From GCA-1730015 sp964583825 (GTDB lineage: Bacteria > Pseudomonadota > Gammaproteobacteria > Granulosicoccales > Granulosicoccaceae): a stretch of DNA of 27,753 bases. Within the stretch, counting starts at the first letter, position 1. Each line of letters starts with the position of its first letter. Shown in pieces: positions 9,595 to 18,081 of the stretch. The DNA lies in contig CAZOXM010000065.1 of assembly GCA_964583825.1 (NCBI GenBank), positions 1 through 27,753 on the forward strand, read 5' to 3'. A model generated the notes under the pieces. The model saw nothing but the letters and a program-made list of their open reading frames with translations. It ran no database searches and was not told the DNA's origin. Made by a program: the position numbers and the translations under genes.

Positions 9595-9617
9595 GGCCGG
9601 TCCGCCAAGGACCGGCC
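9595..9617. terminator. GC-rich inverted repeat after the giant gene, possible terminator
   Basis: GGCCGGTCC (9595-9603) and GGACCGGCC (9609-9617) form a perfect nine-pair stem with a five-base loop, six bases after the stop codon. No T tract follows, so intrinsic termination would be weak. It could instead protect the mRNA 3' end. The remaining bases to 9884 hold no gene I can support. Confidence 0.45.
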
Positions 9618-9884
9618 GCACCCACAGCGGGTTGTCGCTGAAATGTTGGTCTCACCCGGGGATGCTGCGCGGTCCACTAGCGTGGCGGCGTTGCAATGCG
9701 GCGGCTTTGCCGTCGGCCGCGCCCGGGTGTTTGGCTAAACAGGAGCTCATTCCTGCTGTCGTGGGTGGCTGGTTGGGAATGGGGCGTGGAACTATCCGGT
9801 GACGTATGCAATCAAACGGAATTGCGTATCGTTCACTGGTTATGAAATCTGCTATTTATCCCACCGCTTTTTCCGTCGCACCGT

Positions 9885-10508
9885 GTGTCGGAGCATCGCG
9901 TGTTTAAGCGCCGTAAGACCGCTGATATTGATCTGCTGAATGCGGGCTTTCGCTACGCTTATTCGCTTTCAGGAAATCAGCAGGATGCGGAAGATCTGGT
10001 CCACGATGCGTGGATCCGTCTCGACCGCCGCTATGGTCGCGTGTCTGAAAAACCACTGCTTTTCAGAACGATACGAAATCTGTACATCGACCAGTACCGC
10101 CGTCGTCAGGTAATTCATTTTGTCGATGACTACGACACCGAGCATGACGCGACGTACAGCGATGCTCAGTCTCACGAGTCGGCAATAGAGCTCAGGTACC
10201 TCGATGCTGAAGCGTTGCAACTGTCGCTTAACCGGCTGCGTGACGTCGAGCGCGAATATCTGTTTCTCGCCGTGGTTGAAGGCTATACCGCGGATGAAAT
10301 CGGGCAAATGACCGGTACAGCGCGAGGGACGGTTTTGAGTATTTTGCATCGCTCCAAGCGCAAACTCAGACGACTGTTGACGGAAGAGTCGGACGGCGAT
10401 GACTCGCAGCCTCGGGACGGCGGCCGTGCCACCGTTGAAGCTGCGGATAATGGATCGGTCAACAGCGACGACAATGTGGTTGAGTTACTACCGGGGAGGG
10501 CGGGCTAG
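9885..10508 (+). CDS. ECF-type RNA polymerase sigma factor, first gene of the thiol-redox operon
   Basis: The 207-residue protein has region 2 near residues 18-80, with DAEDLVHDAWIRL and the core-binding/-10 motif FRTIRNLYIDQYRRRQ. Region 4 near residues 112-165 has a helix-turn-helix at ADEIGQMTGTARGTVLSIL. A tail of about 35 acidic and polar residues follows and is not part of the core fold. The GTG at 9885 is the first usable start; no in-frame ATG lies close upstream. Its stop overlaps the start of the next gene by one base (TAGTG), implying coupling with that membrane protein. The two genes after that encode periplasmic thiol proteins. The simplest reading is that this sigma factor controls its own operon in response to envelope stress, but no promoter motif was confirmed. 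Confidence 0.92.
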   Translation: MSEHRVFKRRKTADIDLLNAGFRYAYSLSGNQQDAEDLVHDAWIRLDRRYGRVSEKPLLFRTIRNLYIDQYRRRQVIHFVDDYDTEHDATYSDAQSHESAIELRYLDAEALQLSLNRLRDVEREYLFLAVVEGYTADEIGQMTGTARGTVLSILHRSKRKLRRLLTEESDGDDSQPRDGGRATVEAADNGSVNSDDNVVELLPGRAG

Positions 10509-11080
10509 TGGATCCCATCGATCGCAAACTGGCTGAGTTTTATCAGCAGCGGACCCTCAACAGCGCCAGACTCGAAAGTATTCTTGCCGAGTCTCGCCGG
10601 CAGCGGCAGCGGCACAAACTTCCAATGTATGCGGCCGCAGCTGCATTGGCGATGATGCTGGTGACCGTGCTTCATCAGCATGCTTTAAGCAATCAGCAAG
10701 TGGACTACGCACTGCGTGAGGCGGCACTTAATCATCTAAACAAGTTGAAGCTCGATGCCACCGCTTCTTCGGTCTCTGCATTACAGAGCGAGTTGCCGGA
10801 GTTGCCGTTCGACATGGTGCTGCCGGAAGGGCAGTTATATGAAGAACTGGCACTGATTGGCGGGCGTTATTGCACGATCGGAGGTAATCTCGCTGCACAT
10901 TTGAAGTTTTCACACCCGCAATCTGGAGAATTATTCAGTTTGTTTATGACGCCGAAGGCAGGCACGACGAAATCACTGCACAGTGAGGCCGAACAGGTAG
11001 AAGGTGTTGAAGTAAGGCTTTGGCAGGAAAACAACGTGGTTTATGCGATGGCGCGCCGGCCGGAAATACACCATGAGTAG
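10508..11080 (+). CDS. Single-pass membrane anti-sigma-like protein
   Basis: The GTG start overlaps the sigma stop codon. The 190-residue product has a basic cytoplasmic N-terminus (1-38), one transmembrane helix (about 39-57) and a periplasmic domain of about 130 residues. That domain contains LIGGRYCTIGGNLAAHLKF, a pattern seen in periplasmic parts of membrane anti-sigma regulators encoded after ECF sigma genes. Cys122 is the only cysteine. There is no zinc-binding anti-sigma motif, so binding to the sigma factor would use the short N-terminal helix region. The gene overlaps the next start codon by eight bases, tying it to the DUF255 and DsbA genes. The anti-sigma role is inferred from position and topology. 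Confidence 0.8.
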   Translation: MDPIDRKLAEFYQQRTLNSARLESILAESRRQRQRHKLPMYAAAAALAMMLVTVLHQHALSNQQVDYALREAALNHLNKLKLDATASSVSALQSELPELPFDMVLPEGQLYEELALIGGRYCTIGGNLAAHLKFSHPQSGELFSLFMTPKAGTTKSLHSEAEQVEGVEVRLWQENNVVYAMARRPEIHHE

Positions 11081-13466
11081 CCATCCGTGGTACAGGCCGC
11101 GTTTGTCGTGGCCTGGTCTTGTCGTGCTGGTTGCGTTAGTGGTAAGCGGCGGGCTGCGTGCAAACAGCACGCACAATGTTGAGGCCAGTGATGAGTTGGC
11201 GCAGCGACTGCAACAGGCGTTGATAGCGAAGGGAAATTCCTACCAGCCACGGACTGAGCATTTCAATGAAAAGGGTACGCCGCTTTATACAAACCGGCTC
11301 ATACTGGAGGATTCCCCGTATCTGCTACAGCATGCGCACAACCCTGTTAACTGGTATCCGTGGGGTGAAGAGGCGTTCGCCGCTGCACGACAGTCAAACA
11401 AACCCGTTTTGCTTTCTATCGGCTATGCGACATGTCACTGGTGCCATGTGATGGAGCGTGAAAGCTTTGAAAACGAAGCCATAGCAGAAAAATTGAACGA
11501 GTACTTTATCGCAGTGAAGGTGGATCGTGAACAGCTGCCGGATGTGGATGCCACCTACATGACGGCGGTGCAGTTAATGACCGGCAGTGGCGGCTGGCCG
11601 ATGAATACTTTTCTGACGGCGGATGCCAGGCCCTTTCATGGCGGAACTTATTTTCCCCCGGCCCTTTTTGATGAGTTGCTCGATCAGATCCATCAGGTCT
11701 GGACCGATGATTCGCCGAAAGTGCACGAGTTTGCTGATCGTCTGGCAGAGGCAGTGGCGATCGGTAACGCGCTAACGGGTGAGGCACGTGAGGTTGGAGA
11801 TCGGGAAGTCTATAACGCACGCCGTGAATTGCTCGATTCGTTTGATGATCTGCAGGGCGGATTTGGGCCGGCCCCTAAGTTTCCACGTGAGCCGGTATTG
11901 GCGTTTTTGCTCGAGCTGGCTCAGCGCAATGGTGATGCCGAAGCGTTGGATGCGGCTGATTTCACGCTGCAGCGGATAACTGCAGGCGGGATCCATGACC
12001 ACGTCGGGGGCGGGTTTCACCGCTATGCGGTCGACCCTGACTGGTTGGTGCCGCATTTTGAAAAAATGCTTTATAACCAGGCCTGGCTCACCACCTCGCT
12101 GATGCACGCGTATCGATTGACTGGTGATGTAGCGCATGCCAGAACCGCAAGGCGTGCGCTCGATTATGTTATTCGGGAAATGACCAATGCACAGGGCGGC
12201 TTTTATTCGGCGACTGACGCTGATTCGGAAGGGGCCGAGGGAACATTTTTTATCTGGACGCCGGATGAAATCAAAAAGGTACTCGGCGAGGAGGCGGCAG
12301 AATTTGCGATGTCCGTGTGGGGTGTCACTGATGCGGGTAATTTCGAGCACAAGAATATTCTACACCTGCGGGGTTCGCTCACCGAAGTGGCCGCAGACTA
12401 TGGCCTGCCAGTGCAAGTGCTGACAGACCGGCTCGATGAGTATGCCGCTAAATTGCTGGCGCACCGAAAGCGTCGGGAAGCACCGCTGACCGATGAAAAG
12501 GTCATCACCGAGTGGAATGCAATGATGGCCAATGCGCTTGCCGTCGGATACGACACTTTTGGAGATGAACGCTATCTGCGGGCTGCCACGGGTGCGATCG
12601 ATTTTTTATGGCAGCACAACCAGCGTGACAACGGCCGGTTACTGCGCGCGCACTTTAACGGGCAGTCAACCATTGAAGCCGGGCAGGCCGATTATGCGTA
12701 TCTGGCTCAGACCATGCTGACCCTGCATGACCTGACCGGAGACGAAATGTGGATGGCGCGCGTTAAAACGCTTGTTGATCACATGAATCAGCAGTTCTGG
12801 GACAATGAGCACGGTGCCTATTTTATCGGTGCGCCGACGGTCGCCGGTGCGGCATTACCATCGCGACCCAAGGATCTGTTTGATAACGCGGTGGCGACCG
12901 GCAACTCCATTGCGTTGCAGGTGCTCGCACGTCTATGGCATCGCACCGGGGAGGATGCGTATCGAGAGCGGGCCGAACAGTTGTTGCGTGCGTTTTCGGG
13001 GAATCTTTCGCAGGGTGCATCTGCCTATGCGTACTTGCTGGTTGGTGCTCTGGAGTTACTGCACGGGGAGAGCGGTGCGCGACAATATGCGGCGCGCGGC
13101 AAAGTGCGGGCGGACGCGAGAATTGACGGCGATCAGCTGATTGTATCGGTCGCTGTTGTACCGGGCTGGCATATCAATGCACAGCAGCCGTTGCAGGATT
13201 ATCTGGTGAAAACCCGGCTTTCGCATACTGATGACTCGCCACTGACTAATTTACGTTATCCAAAGGAAGTTCGGCGAACCCTCGGATTCCAGAGCGAACA
13301 GCTGGCCCTGTATGAGGGGCGCTTTGATATATCCGCAGATGTACCGGAGCCGGATGCCACACTGCAACAGGTGTCGCTGCAACTGCAGGCGTGCAGCGAT
13401 GAAATTTGCTTGGCACCCGAGACGCTGCATTTAAAGGTCTCTCAGACAATTTCCACGGCCAGATAG
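11073..13466 (+). CDS. DUF255 (YyaL/SPATA20-type) thioredoxin-like protein fused to a DsbD-alpha-like domain
   Basis: I chose the ATG at 11073 because it yields a clean export signal (MSSHPWYRPR, then a hydrophobic stretch from about 14 to 28). The frame also contains an ATG at 11043, which would add ten basic residues. The protein is 797 residues. Residues about 70-230 are the DUF255 thioredoxin-like domain, with the invariant PVNWYPWG and CHWCHVMERESF motifs (Cys121, Cys124). Residues about 240-660 match the six-hairpin glycosidase-like fold usual in this family. The last 110 residues resemble the DsbD N-terminal/disulfide-corrector domain, with a second cysteine pair at QACSDEIC (Cys774, Cys779). 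Many family members lack the signal and the C-terminal domain. Location between an anti-sigma gene and dsbA supports a periplasmic thiol-disulfide role. The reaction is unknown. Confidence 0.88.
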   Translation: MSSHPWYRPRLSWPGLVVLVALVVSGGLRANSTHNVEASDELAQRLQQALIAKGNSYQPRTEHFNEKGTPLYTNRLILEDSPYLLQHAHNPVNWYPWGEEAFAAARQSNKPVLLSIGYATCHWCHVMERESFENEAIAEKLNEYFIAVKVDREQLPDVDATYMTAVQLMTGSGGWPMNTFLTADARPFHGGTYFPPALFDELLDQIHQVWTDDSPKVHEFADRLAEAVAIGNALTGEAREVGDREVYNARRELLDSFDDLQGGFGPAPKFPREPVLAFLLELAQRNGDAEALDAADFTLQRITAGGIHDHVGGGFHRYAVDPDWLVPHFEKMLYNQAWLTTSLMHAYRLTGDVAHARTARRALDYVIREMTNAQGGFYSATDADSEGAEGTFFIWTPDEIKKVLGEEAAEFAMSVWGVTDAGNFEHKNILHLRGSLTEVAADYGLPVQVLTDRLDEYAAKLLAHRKRREAPLTDEKVITEWNAMMANALAVGYDTFGDERYLRAATGAIDFLWQHNQRDNGRLLRAHFNGQSTIEAGQADYAYLAQTMLTLHDLTGDEMWMARVKTLVDHMNQQFWDNEHGAYFIGAPTVAGAALPSRPKDLFDNAVATGNSIALQVLARLWHRTGEDAYRERAEQLLRAFSGNLSQGASAYAYLLVGALELLHGESGARQYAARGKVRADARIDGDQLIVSVAVVPGWHINAQQPLQDYLVKTRLSHTDDSPLTNLRYPKEVRRTLGFQSEQLALYEGRFDISADVPEPDATLQQVSLQLQACSDEICLAPETLHLKVSQTISTAR

Positions 13467-13506
13467 ACGCTGGCCGGATTTCCCCCACAGCAACAAGGAT
13501 AATTCA

Positions 13507-14124
13507 ATGCGCAGGTTTATTATCACCGCACTTCTCGCAGTCGGTATCGGTGTCGGTCAGGTGGCACTTGCTCAGCAGGGCGGCTACCAGGATATTAATC
13601 CCCCGGTGGAAACCCGCAATGCCGATCAGGTTGAGGTACTGGAGTTTTTCTGGTTTGGCTGTCCGCACTGCTTTGCGTTTGAACCGACGATCAACGCATG
13701 GGCTGAAACCAGGCCCGACCACGTCAGTTTTGTCCGCGAAGCTCCGCCGCTTAACCCGCGCTGGCTGCCGCATAGTCAGGCGTACTATGCTTCAAAAGTG
13801 CTGCAGGTAGAGGCGGAATTTTTCGATCCGTTTTTTAATGAAATCCATCTGCGCAAGAGGCAACTGAATCATCAGGACAGTATCGCTAAATTTGCAGAAA
13901 AGTTACTGGGCATTGATAAGGATCTGTTCAAAAAAACCATGAACTCCTTTGAGGTGGACATGCACATTCGCCGCGCGATGAAACTGGCTCAGGGTGCCGG
14001 GGTGCGCAGTGTGCCGTCGGTGATTGTCAACGGCAAGTATCTGACCAGTGGCTCGCTGGCAGGGAGTAATGAACGCGTTATAGAGGTGATCAATAAGCTG
14101 ATTGTTCAGGAGCATACCAGTTAG
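13507..14124 (+). CDS. dsbA: Thiol:disulfide interchange protein DsbA
   Basis: The 205-residue protein has a signal peptide (MRRFIITALLAVGIGVG, likely cleaved near ALA-QQ at residue 22). The thioredoxin fold has the CPHC active site at Cys52-Cys55 within FFWFGCPHCFAFEP. The cis-proline is Pro170 in RSVPSVIVNGKY. It should introduce disulfides into exported proteins in the periplasm and be reoxidised by DsbB, which is not in this window. The gene starts 40 bases after the DUF255 fusion gene with an AAGGAT ribosome site, so it probably ends the sigma/anti-sigma/DUF255 operon. No clear terminator was seen in the roughly 100 bases before the convergent gene. Confidence 0.95.
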   Translation: MRRFIITALLAVGIGVGQVALAQQGGYQDINPPVETRNADQVEVLEFFWFGCPHCFAFEPTINAWAETRPDHVSFVREAPPLNPRWLPHSQAYYASKVLQVEAEFFDPFFNEIHLRKRQLNHQDSIAKFAEKLLGIDKDLFKKTMNSFEVDMHIRRAMKLAQGAGVRSVPSVIVNGKYLTSGSLAGSNERVIEVINKLIVQEHTS

Positions 14125-14225
14125 CCTGGCTAAACCTTTAGGTCCGTCGGGGTAACTGTCAAGCGGCCCTCTCAGCGTGGTGGCCGGATTGGATGTAATG
14201 CGGTTTACTGATTTGGCACACGCTC

Positions 14226-14552
14226 TCAAGCCGACATATAGGAGTATTCTCTTTCAACTTTTGCAATGCGAGTGGTGTAGGCGGCGTACCATTGATTGCG
14301 ACCGAGCTGCTGTGCGCGCAGGTGCTCCGCCTGTGCTTTCCATGCCTTAATCGATTCAAGATCACGCCAGTAGGAGACGGTAATTCCAACATCCTGTCGT
14401 GCCGTTTCCATCCCCAGGTATCCGGGTTGCTGCGCTGCCAGTGCGATCATTTGTTCTGCCATTTCACTGTAGCCCGCTGTGTTTTCAGTAGTCACACTGG
14501 TGAAAATAACCGTGTAGTAGGGTGGTGTGGGTGTTTCAGCAATGAGTGACAT
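14226..14552 (-). CDS. Antibiotic biosynthesis monooxygenase (ABM)-family protein
   Basis: The 108-residue protein shows the ferredoxin-like ABM dimer pattern: an initial strand YYTVIFTSV, a helix with a Y.EMAEQMIALAAQQPGYLGME segment, then GITVSYWRDLESIKAWKA and a closing helix. Family members act as small cofactor-free oxygenases, heme-degrading enzymes or simply dimeric binding proteins, so a specific reaction cannot be assigned. The start lies eight bases after the stop of the upstream ureohydrolase on the same strand, so the two are probably co-transcribed. It converges with dsbA. Confidence 0.82.
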   Translation of the reverse strand: MSLIAETPTPPYYTVIFTSVTTENTAGYSEMAEQMIALAAQQPGYLGMETARQDVGITVSYWRDLESIKAWKAQAEHLRAQQLGRNQWYAAYTTRIAKVEREYSYMSA

Positions 14553-14560
14553 GGCGGGGC

Positions 14561-15616
14561 TCAGCGGTGGTGTAATATGCGGCCGATGAAGTTTAACAAC
14601 AGCTGTGCTGCCAGTGTGGAGGTGCTTCCGGCATGATCGTAGTCAGGTGCAACCTCGACCAGATCAACCCCGACTACCTGCCCGCGTTTGGCGAGACCGT
14701 CCAGTAGTTCAAGCCCCTCGTAATAAAGAAAACCACCGTGGCTTGGTGTGCCGGTGCCGGGTGCAATGGAAGGATCAAATCCGTCGATGTCTATCGTTAC
14801 ATAGTAGCGCGCGTTCTCCGGTATTCGCTGCAGCACTGCCTCGACGCCGAGTTTTCTAAACTGTCGCACGGAGATAATATCGGATCCCATCTCCCGTGCG
14901 GCTTCGTAGCCGTCGCGCGCGGTTGAAGAAACGTTGCGTATACCGATCTGAGTGAGGCCCGTCACATAGTCTTTTTCTGCAGCGCGACGCATTGGGTTGC
15001 CGTGCCCGTATCGGACACCATGGCGTTCGTCTACAAAGTCGAGGTGCGCATCCAGCTGTACGACATGCACGGGGGGCTGATCGTCATAGGCATTAATGCA
15101 CGGAATGTTGACCGAGTGATCGCCACCAATAACTACGGGTATCGCACCTGATGCGAGAATGCTGCGAACTGCGGTTTCTATGTTTTCATGGCTTTGGATA
15201 GTATCGGTGTGCACGATGTCAGCGTCACCGATATCGACGATACGCGTCGTATCGGCCGGCAGATAAGTAATATCGTCCTCATGATCATAGGCACCGGCGT
15301 GGCCGAATGAAAACAGGGTGGAGGCCTCGCGTACGGATCGTGGGCCGAACCTCGCTCCTGAGCGGTACTGACAACCAAAATCATACGGCGCACCCAGTAT
15401 GGCAACATCGGCGTCGATTGCATCCCAGTCCGCAGTATAGGGATACTTGCCGAATGTACAGATACCCACGAAGGGCAGGTTGAGCCGACCATTTTCATAA
15501 CCGTGAGACATGAAATTACTCTGTATTGTTGAACCGGGAATTTTTACAGCGAAACCCTGCGGGGTGCAGGAAAACGGCTGCCCGACGTTAACCCCCGGGC
15601 AATCGAGGTTGTCCAT
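14561..15616 (-). CDS. speB: Agmatinase / guanidino-acid ureohydrolase
   Basis: The 351-residue protein is a ureohydrolase (arginase/agmatinase) with all binuclear manganese ligands visible: His167 in GGDHS, Asp189, His191 and Asp193 in DAHLD, and Asp276 and Asp278 in DIDGFDP. The family removes urea from agmatine (giving putrescine) or from related guanidino acids. The loop sequences resemble proteins usually labelled agmatinase, but guanidinobutyrase or guanidinopropionase activity cannot be excluded. The ATG at 15616 has a good AAGGTG ribosome site seven bases upstream. An internal ATG at residue 36 (15511) has no comparable site, so I kept the longer form. It is upstream of and probably co-transcribed with the ABM gene. 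The symbol is by family. Confidence 0.88.
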   Translation of the reverse strand: MDNLDCPGVNVGQPFSCTPQGFAVKIPGSTIQSNFMSHGYENGRLNLPFVGICTFGKYPYTADWDAIDADVAILGAPYDFGCQYRSGARFGPRSVREASTLFSFGHAGAYDHEDDITYLPADTTRIVDIGDADIVHTDTIQSHENIETAVRSILASGAIPVVIGGDHSVNIPCINAYDDQPPVHVVQLDAHLDFVDERHGVRYGHGNPMRRAAEKDYVTGLTQIGIRNVSSTARDGYEAAREMGSDIISVRQFRKLGVEAVLQRIPENARYYVTIDIDGFDPSIAPGTGTPSHGGFLYYEGLELLDGLAKRGQVVGVDLVEVAPDYDHAGSTSTLAAQLLLNFIGRILHHR

Positions 15617-15885
15617 TGTACACCTTGCTTTTGCGATCTTGCATCGCCTGCATGACGTGGCGGGTAAAGTGATTCACAGCACTTAACCGTCAAGATCTGT
15701 GCGCCTCGTCACTGTGGAAGTGCATTGTGTGTCGGTTGCTCCAGCATGATGTGATGGACTGCAAGCAGCGAGTCATTAATGCCTGTTTGGATCCGGGGAA
15801 TTGAGACGTGGTGCGGCTTGATTAGACAGCGACGGTGTAATATCCCGAGACTCAGTATAGGGGAACCGATTCAGGGGAAAACGGC
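15617..15885. promoter_or_regulatory. Divergent intergenic region between ureohydrolase and lipoprotein genes
   Basis: No coding frame is supportable here. For the plus-strand gene, TAATAT at 15838-15843 is a plausible -10 element. The best -35-like hexamer (TTGATT, 15818-15823) is only 14 bases away, too close for a normal sigma-70 promoter. A GGGGAA purine stretch lies close upstream of the lipoprotein start. Both genes must be transcribed from within this region. Confidence 0.3.
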
Positions 15886-16416
15886 GTGAAAGTTATAAAT
15901 ATGCTCGGTGCAGTCACCTCAATAGCCGCCACGACGCTCGTCGTGTCGTGTGCAAGTGCACCGCAGCCCAAGCTCGTGGAAGTGATTGACTGGACGGATA
16001 AAGCGTGTGAGTCACCAGCCTATCAGAGTATTGTTGGTAACTACTCCGGGCCGATCAATTACGGGGACAGCGAGGCGAGAGCCTGTCGCTGGGATGCGGA
16101 AATTTCTGTGATCGGGGTGAGCATGGCTGCTGAGTGCACTCTTTCCGGTACCATCTCCGCGACGCCGACGACGGCACAGGGTGACGGCTACCAGTGTTCG
16201 ACGATGGATGCAGCGACCAGGTTTGTTGTGGCGCTGTCCGACCCGGATATGAACCGTTCCGGTCCCAGTTCTGTGATCATACATTTGCAAAGTGATCTGC
16301 CTCAGTCGGATAGCGCGGGCAATCCGATAATTCAACCGGTATTGCAGTACGAGTCACTGACAGCAGAGAATAATGCGCTGGTGACCAGTACCGGCAACAT
16401 ACTCAGCAGGCAGTAG
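15886..16416 (+). CDS. Lipoprotein of unknown function
   Basis: The 176-residue product starts at GTG and has a short basic N-terminus, a hydrophobic segment and a lipobox LVVSC with acylated Cys22. The residue after the cysteine is Ala, so outer-membrane sorting is expected. The mature part contains four further cysteines (within KACESP, ARACRW, AAECTL and GYQCST). These could form two disulfides, which would fit a DsbA-dependent periplasmic protein. I do not recognise a domain. It stands alone between divergent and downstream genes. Confidence 0.7.
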   Translation: MKVINMLGAVTSIAATTLVVSCASAPQPKLVEVIDWTDKACESPAYQSIVGNYSGPINYGDSEARACRWDAEISVIGVSMAAECTLSGTISATPTTAQGDGYQCSTMDAATRFVVALSDPDMNRSGPSSVIIHLQSDLPQSDSAGNPIIQPVLQYESLTAENNALVTSTGNILSRQ

Positions 16417-16573
16417 CAGGCATATTGCGGTCAGTGAATCTTTGCCGCAGTGTTTGCAGTTCATGTGGTGACATCGCCGGCAGCAGTGCCGGGGGTGCGC
16501 TGATTATTGGGGCGGGTTAACAACTCGAGCCATCCCTTGTATATTGAAGGTCGAGCCCACAGAGGAAACGGCC

Positions 16574-17845
16574 TTGAAAATCGAAACTCAGGCGGTACAC
16601 GCAGGATACACTCCCGATCCCACCACCAACTCGGTCGCTGTACCTATCTACAACACTGCGGCCTATGCGTTCGACAACACGCAACACGGCGCGGACCTGT
16701 TTGACCTGAAGGTGCTGGGCAACATCTATACACGCATCATGAACCCGACGAATGATGTGCTGGAACAGCGCATCGCAGCGATGGAAGGGGGTGTGGCGGG
16801 CCTGGCGCTGGCGTCGGGGCAGGCGGCGACCAGCTATGCAATACAAACAATTGCCGAGGCCGGCGACAATATTGTCAGCACGGCGACGCTTTACGGCGGA
16901 ACGTATAACCTCCTCGCGCATACCTTCCCGCAAATGGGTATCGAAACGCGTTTTGTCGATCCGGAGCACCCTGATCAAATTGCTGCCAAAATAGATAGCA
17001 GGACCAAGGCCGTTTTTTGCGAATCGATCGGTAATCCAGCCGGTAATGTGCTTGATCTGGAGAAATTTGCGGCAGTCGCACACGCGCACGGCGTGCCGCT
17101 AATTGTCGACAATACGGTGCCATCGCCCTACTTGTGCCGTCCATTCGACTGGGGCGCGGATATAGTCGTTCATTCGCTAACCAAGTATATATCCGGTCAC
17201 GGCACCATTATCGGTGGCATTATCGTCGATTCCAACAAGTTTGACTGGGCCGGCAATGCCGAACGTTTTAATCGATTAAACGAGCCCGACGTGTCGTACC
17301 ATGATGTCGTATATACCGAAACCGGCCTGCCGCCATACATACTCAGGGCGCGCGTGGTTCCGCTGCGTAATATGGGGGCTGCACTGGCGCCGATGAACGG
17401 CTTCATGGCGCTGCAGGGTCTCGAAACTCTGCCGTTGCGCATGGATCGCATTTGCGAGAACACACTCGCAGTTGCCAAACATCTGGAGCAGGACAACCGC
17501 GTCGAGTGGGTCAGATATGCGGGGCTTGAGAGCAGTCCGCATCATGACTTACTGCAGAAATACATGAATGGCAGAGGCTCCGGGGTCATGAGCTTCGGCA
17601 TTAAGGGTGGTATGGCTGCCGGCACGAAATTTATCGACGCCTTGCAGCTAATCACAAGGCTGGTGAATATTGGTGATGCCAAATCACTGGCCTGCCATCC
17701 TGCATCAACCACGCACCGGCAATTGTCGCCGGAAGAACTGGCATCCTCCGGTGTGACGGAAGATACGGTGCGCCTGTCGATCGGTATTGAACACATTGAC
17801 GATATTATTGCCGATATAGACCAGGCGCTCGGCGCGACCACCTGA
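16574..17845 (+). CDS. metY: O-acetylhomoserine aminocarboxypropyltransferase (sulfhydrylase)
   Basis: The 423-residue protein belongs to the Cys/Met-metabolism PLP-dependent family and makes homocysteine from O-acetylhomoserine and sulfide. PLP residues are visible: the cofactor lysine Lys204 in HSLTKYISGHG, Asp179 in LIVDNT, and the SGQAA and YGGTYNL segments. The YTRIMNPT motif near residue 52 is shared by the family. Length fits MetY better than the shorter cystathionine synthases and lyases. I start at TTG 16574 because AGAGGA lies eight bases upstream. Another in-frame TTG ten codons earlier (16544) has no ribosome site. It lies upstream of a sulfur-compound transporter, but a terminator separates the two. 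Confidence 0.92.
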   Translation: MKIETQAVHAGYTPDPTTNSVAVPIYNTAAYAFDNTQHGADLFDLKVLGNIYTRIMNPTNDVLEQRIAAMEGGVAGLALASGQAATSYAIQTIAEAGDNIVSTATLYGGTYNLLAHTFPQMGIETRFVDPEHPDQIAAKIDSRTKAVFCESIGNPAGNVLDLEKFAAVAHAHGVPLIVDNTVPSPYLCRPFDWGADIVVHSLTKYISGHGTIIGGIIVDSNKFDWAGNAERFNRLNEPDVSYHDVVYTETGLPPYILRARVVPLRNMGAALAPMNGFMALQGLETLPLRMDRICENTLAVAKHLEQDNRVEWVRYAGLESSPHHDLLQKYMNGRGSGVMSFGIKGGMAAGTKFIDALQLITRLVNIGDAKSLACHPASTTHRQLSPEELASSGVTEDTVRLSIGIEHIDDIIADIDQALGATT

Positions 17846-17854
17846 TACGTAACG

Positions 17855-17900
17855 CCGCTGCTGCCACCGGGAGGCGACAGCAGCGGTCTTTCGTGTTTTT
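17855..17900 (+). terminator. Rho-independent terminator after metY
   Basis: CCGCTGCTG (17855-17863) pairs perfectly with CAGCAGCGG (17878-17886), followed by a T-rich run ending in five Ts at 17896-17900. It begins ten bases after the metY stop codon. Confidence 0.85.
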
Positions 17901-18081
17901 CGTTAAATTATTGTTTTCACTTTAGAGACCAAACCAGAATATTGTCCGTGGTTCCAGGCTCCGTGCTGAACCCTGTTATGGATGTACTGCCGCCGGTGAA
18001 AAACCTGGCTTATCTGCCCGAATCCCATTGAGTATTTCTGCTGCCAGGCCATCATTATCGTAGTATGATAAGAGGCTTGTT

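Noticed and set aside
11043..11072. Upstream ATG extending the DUF255 gene by ten residues
   Set aside because: It would place basic residues before the export signal and overlap the upstream gene by 38 bases. The ATG at 11073 gives a better signal peptide and a typical short overlap.
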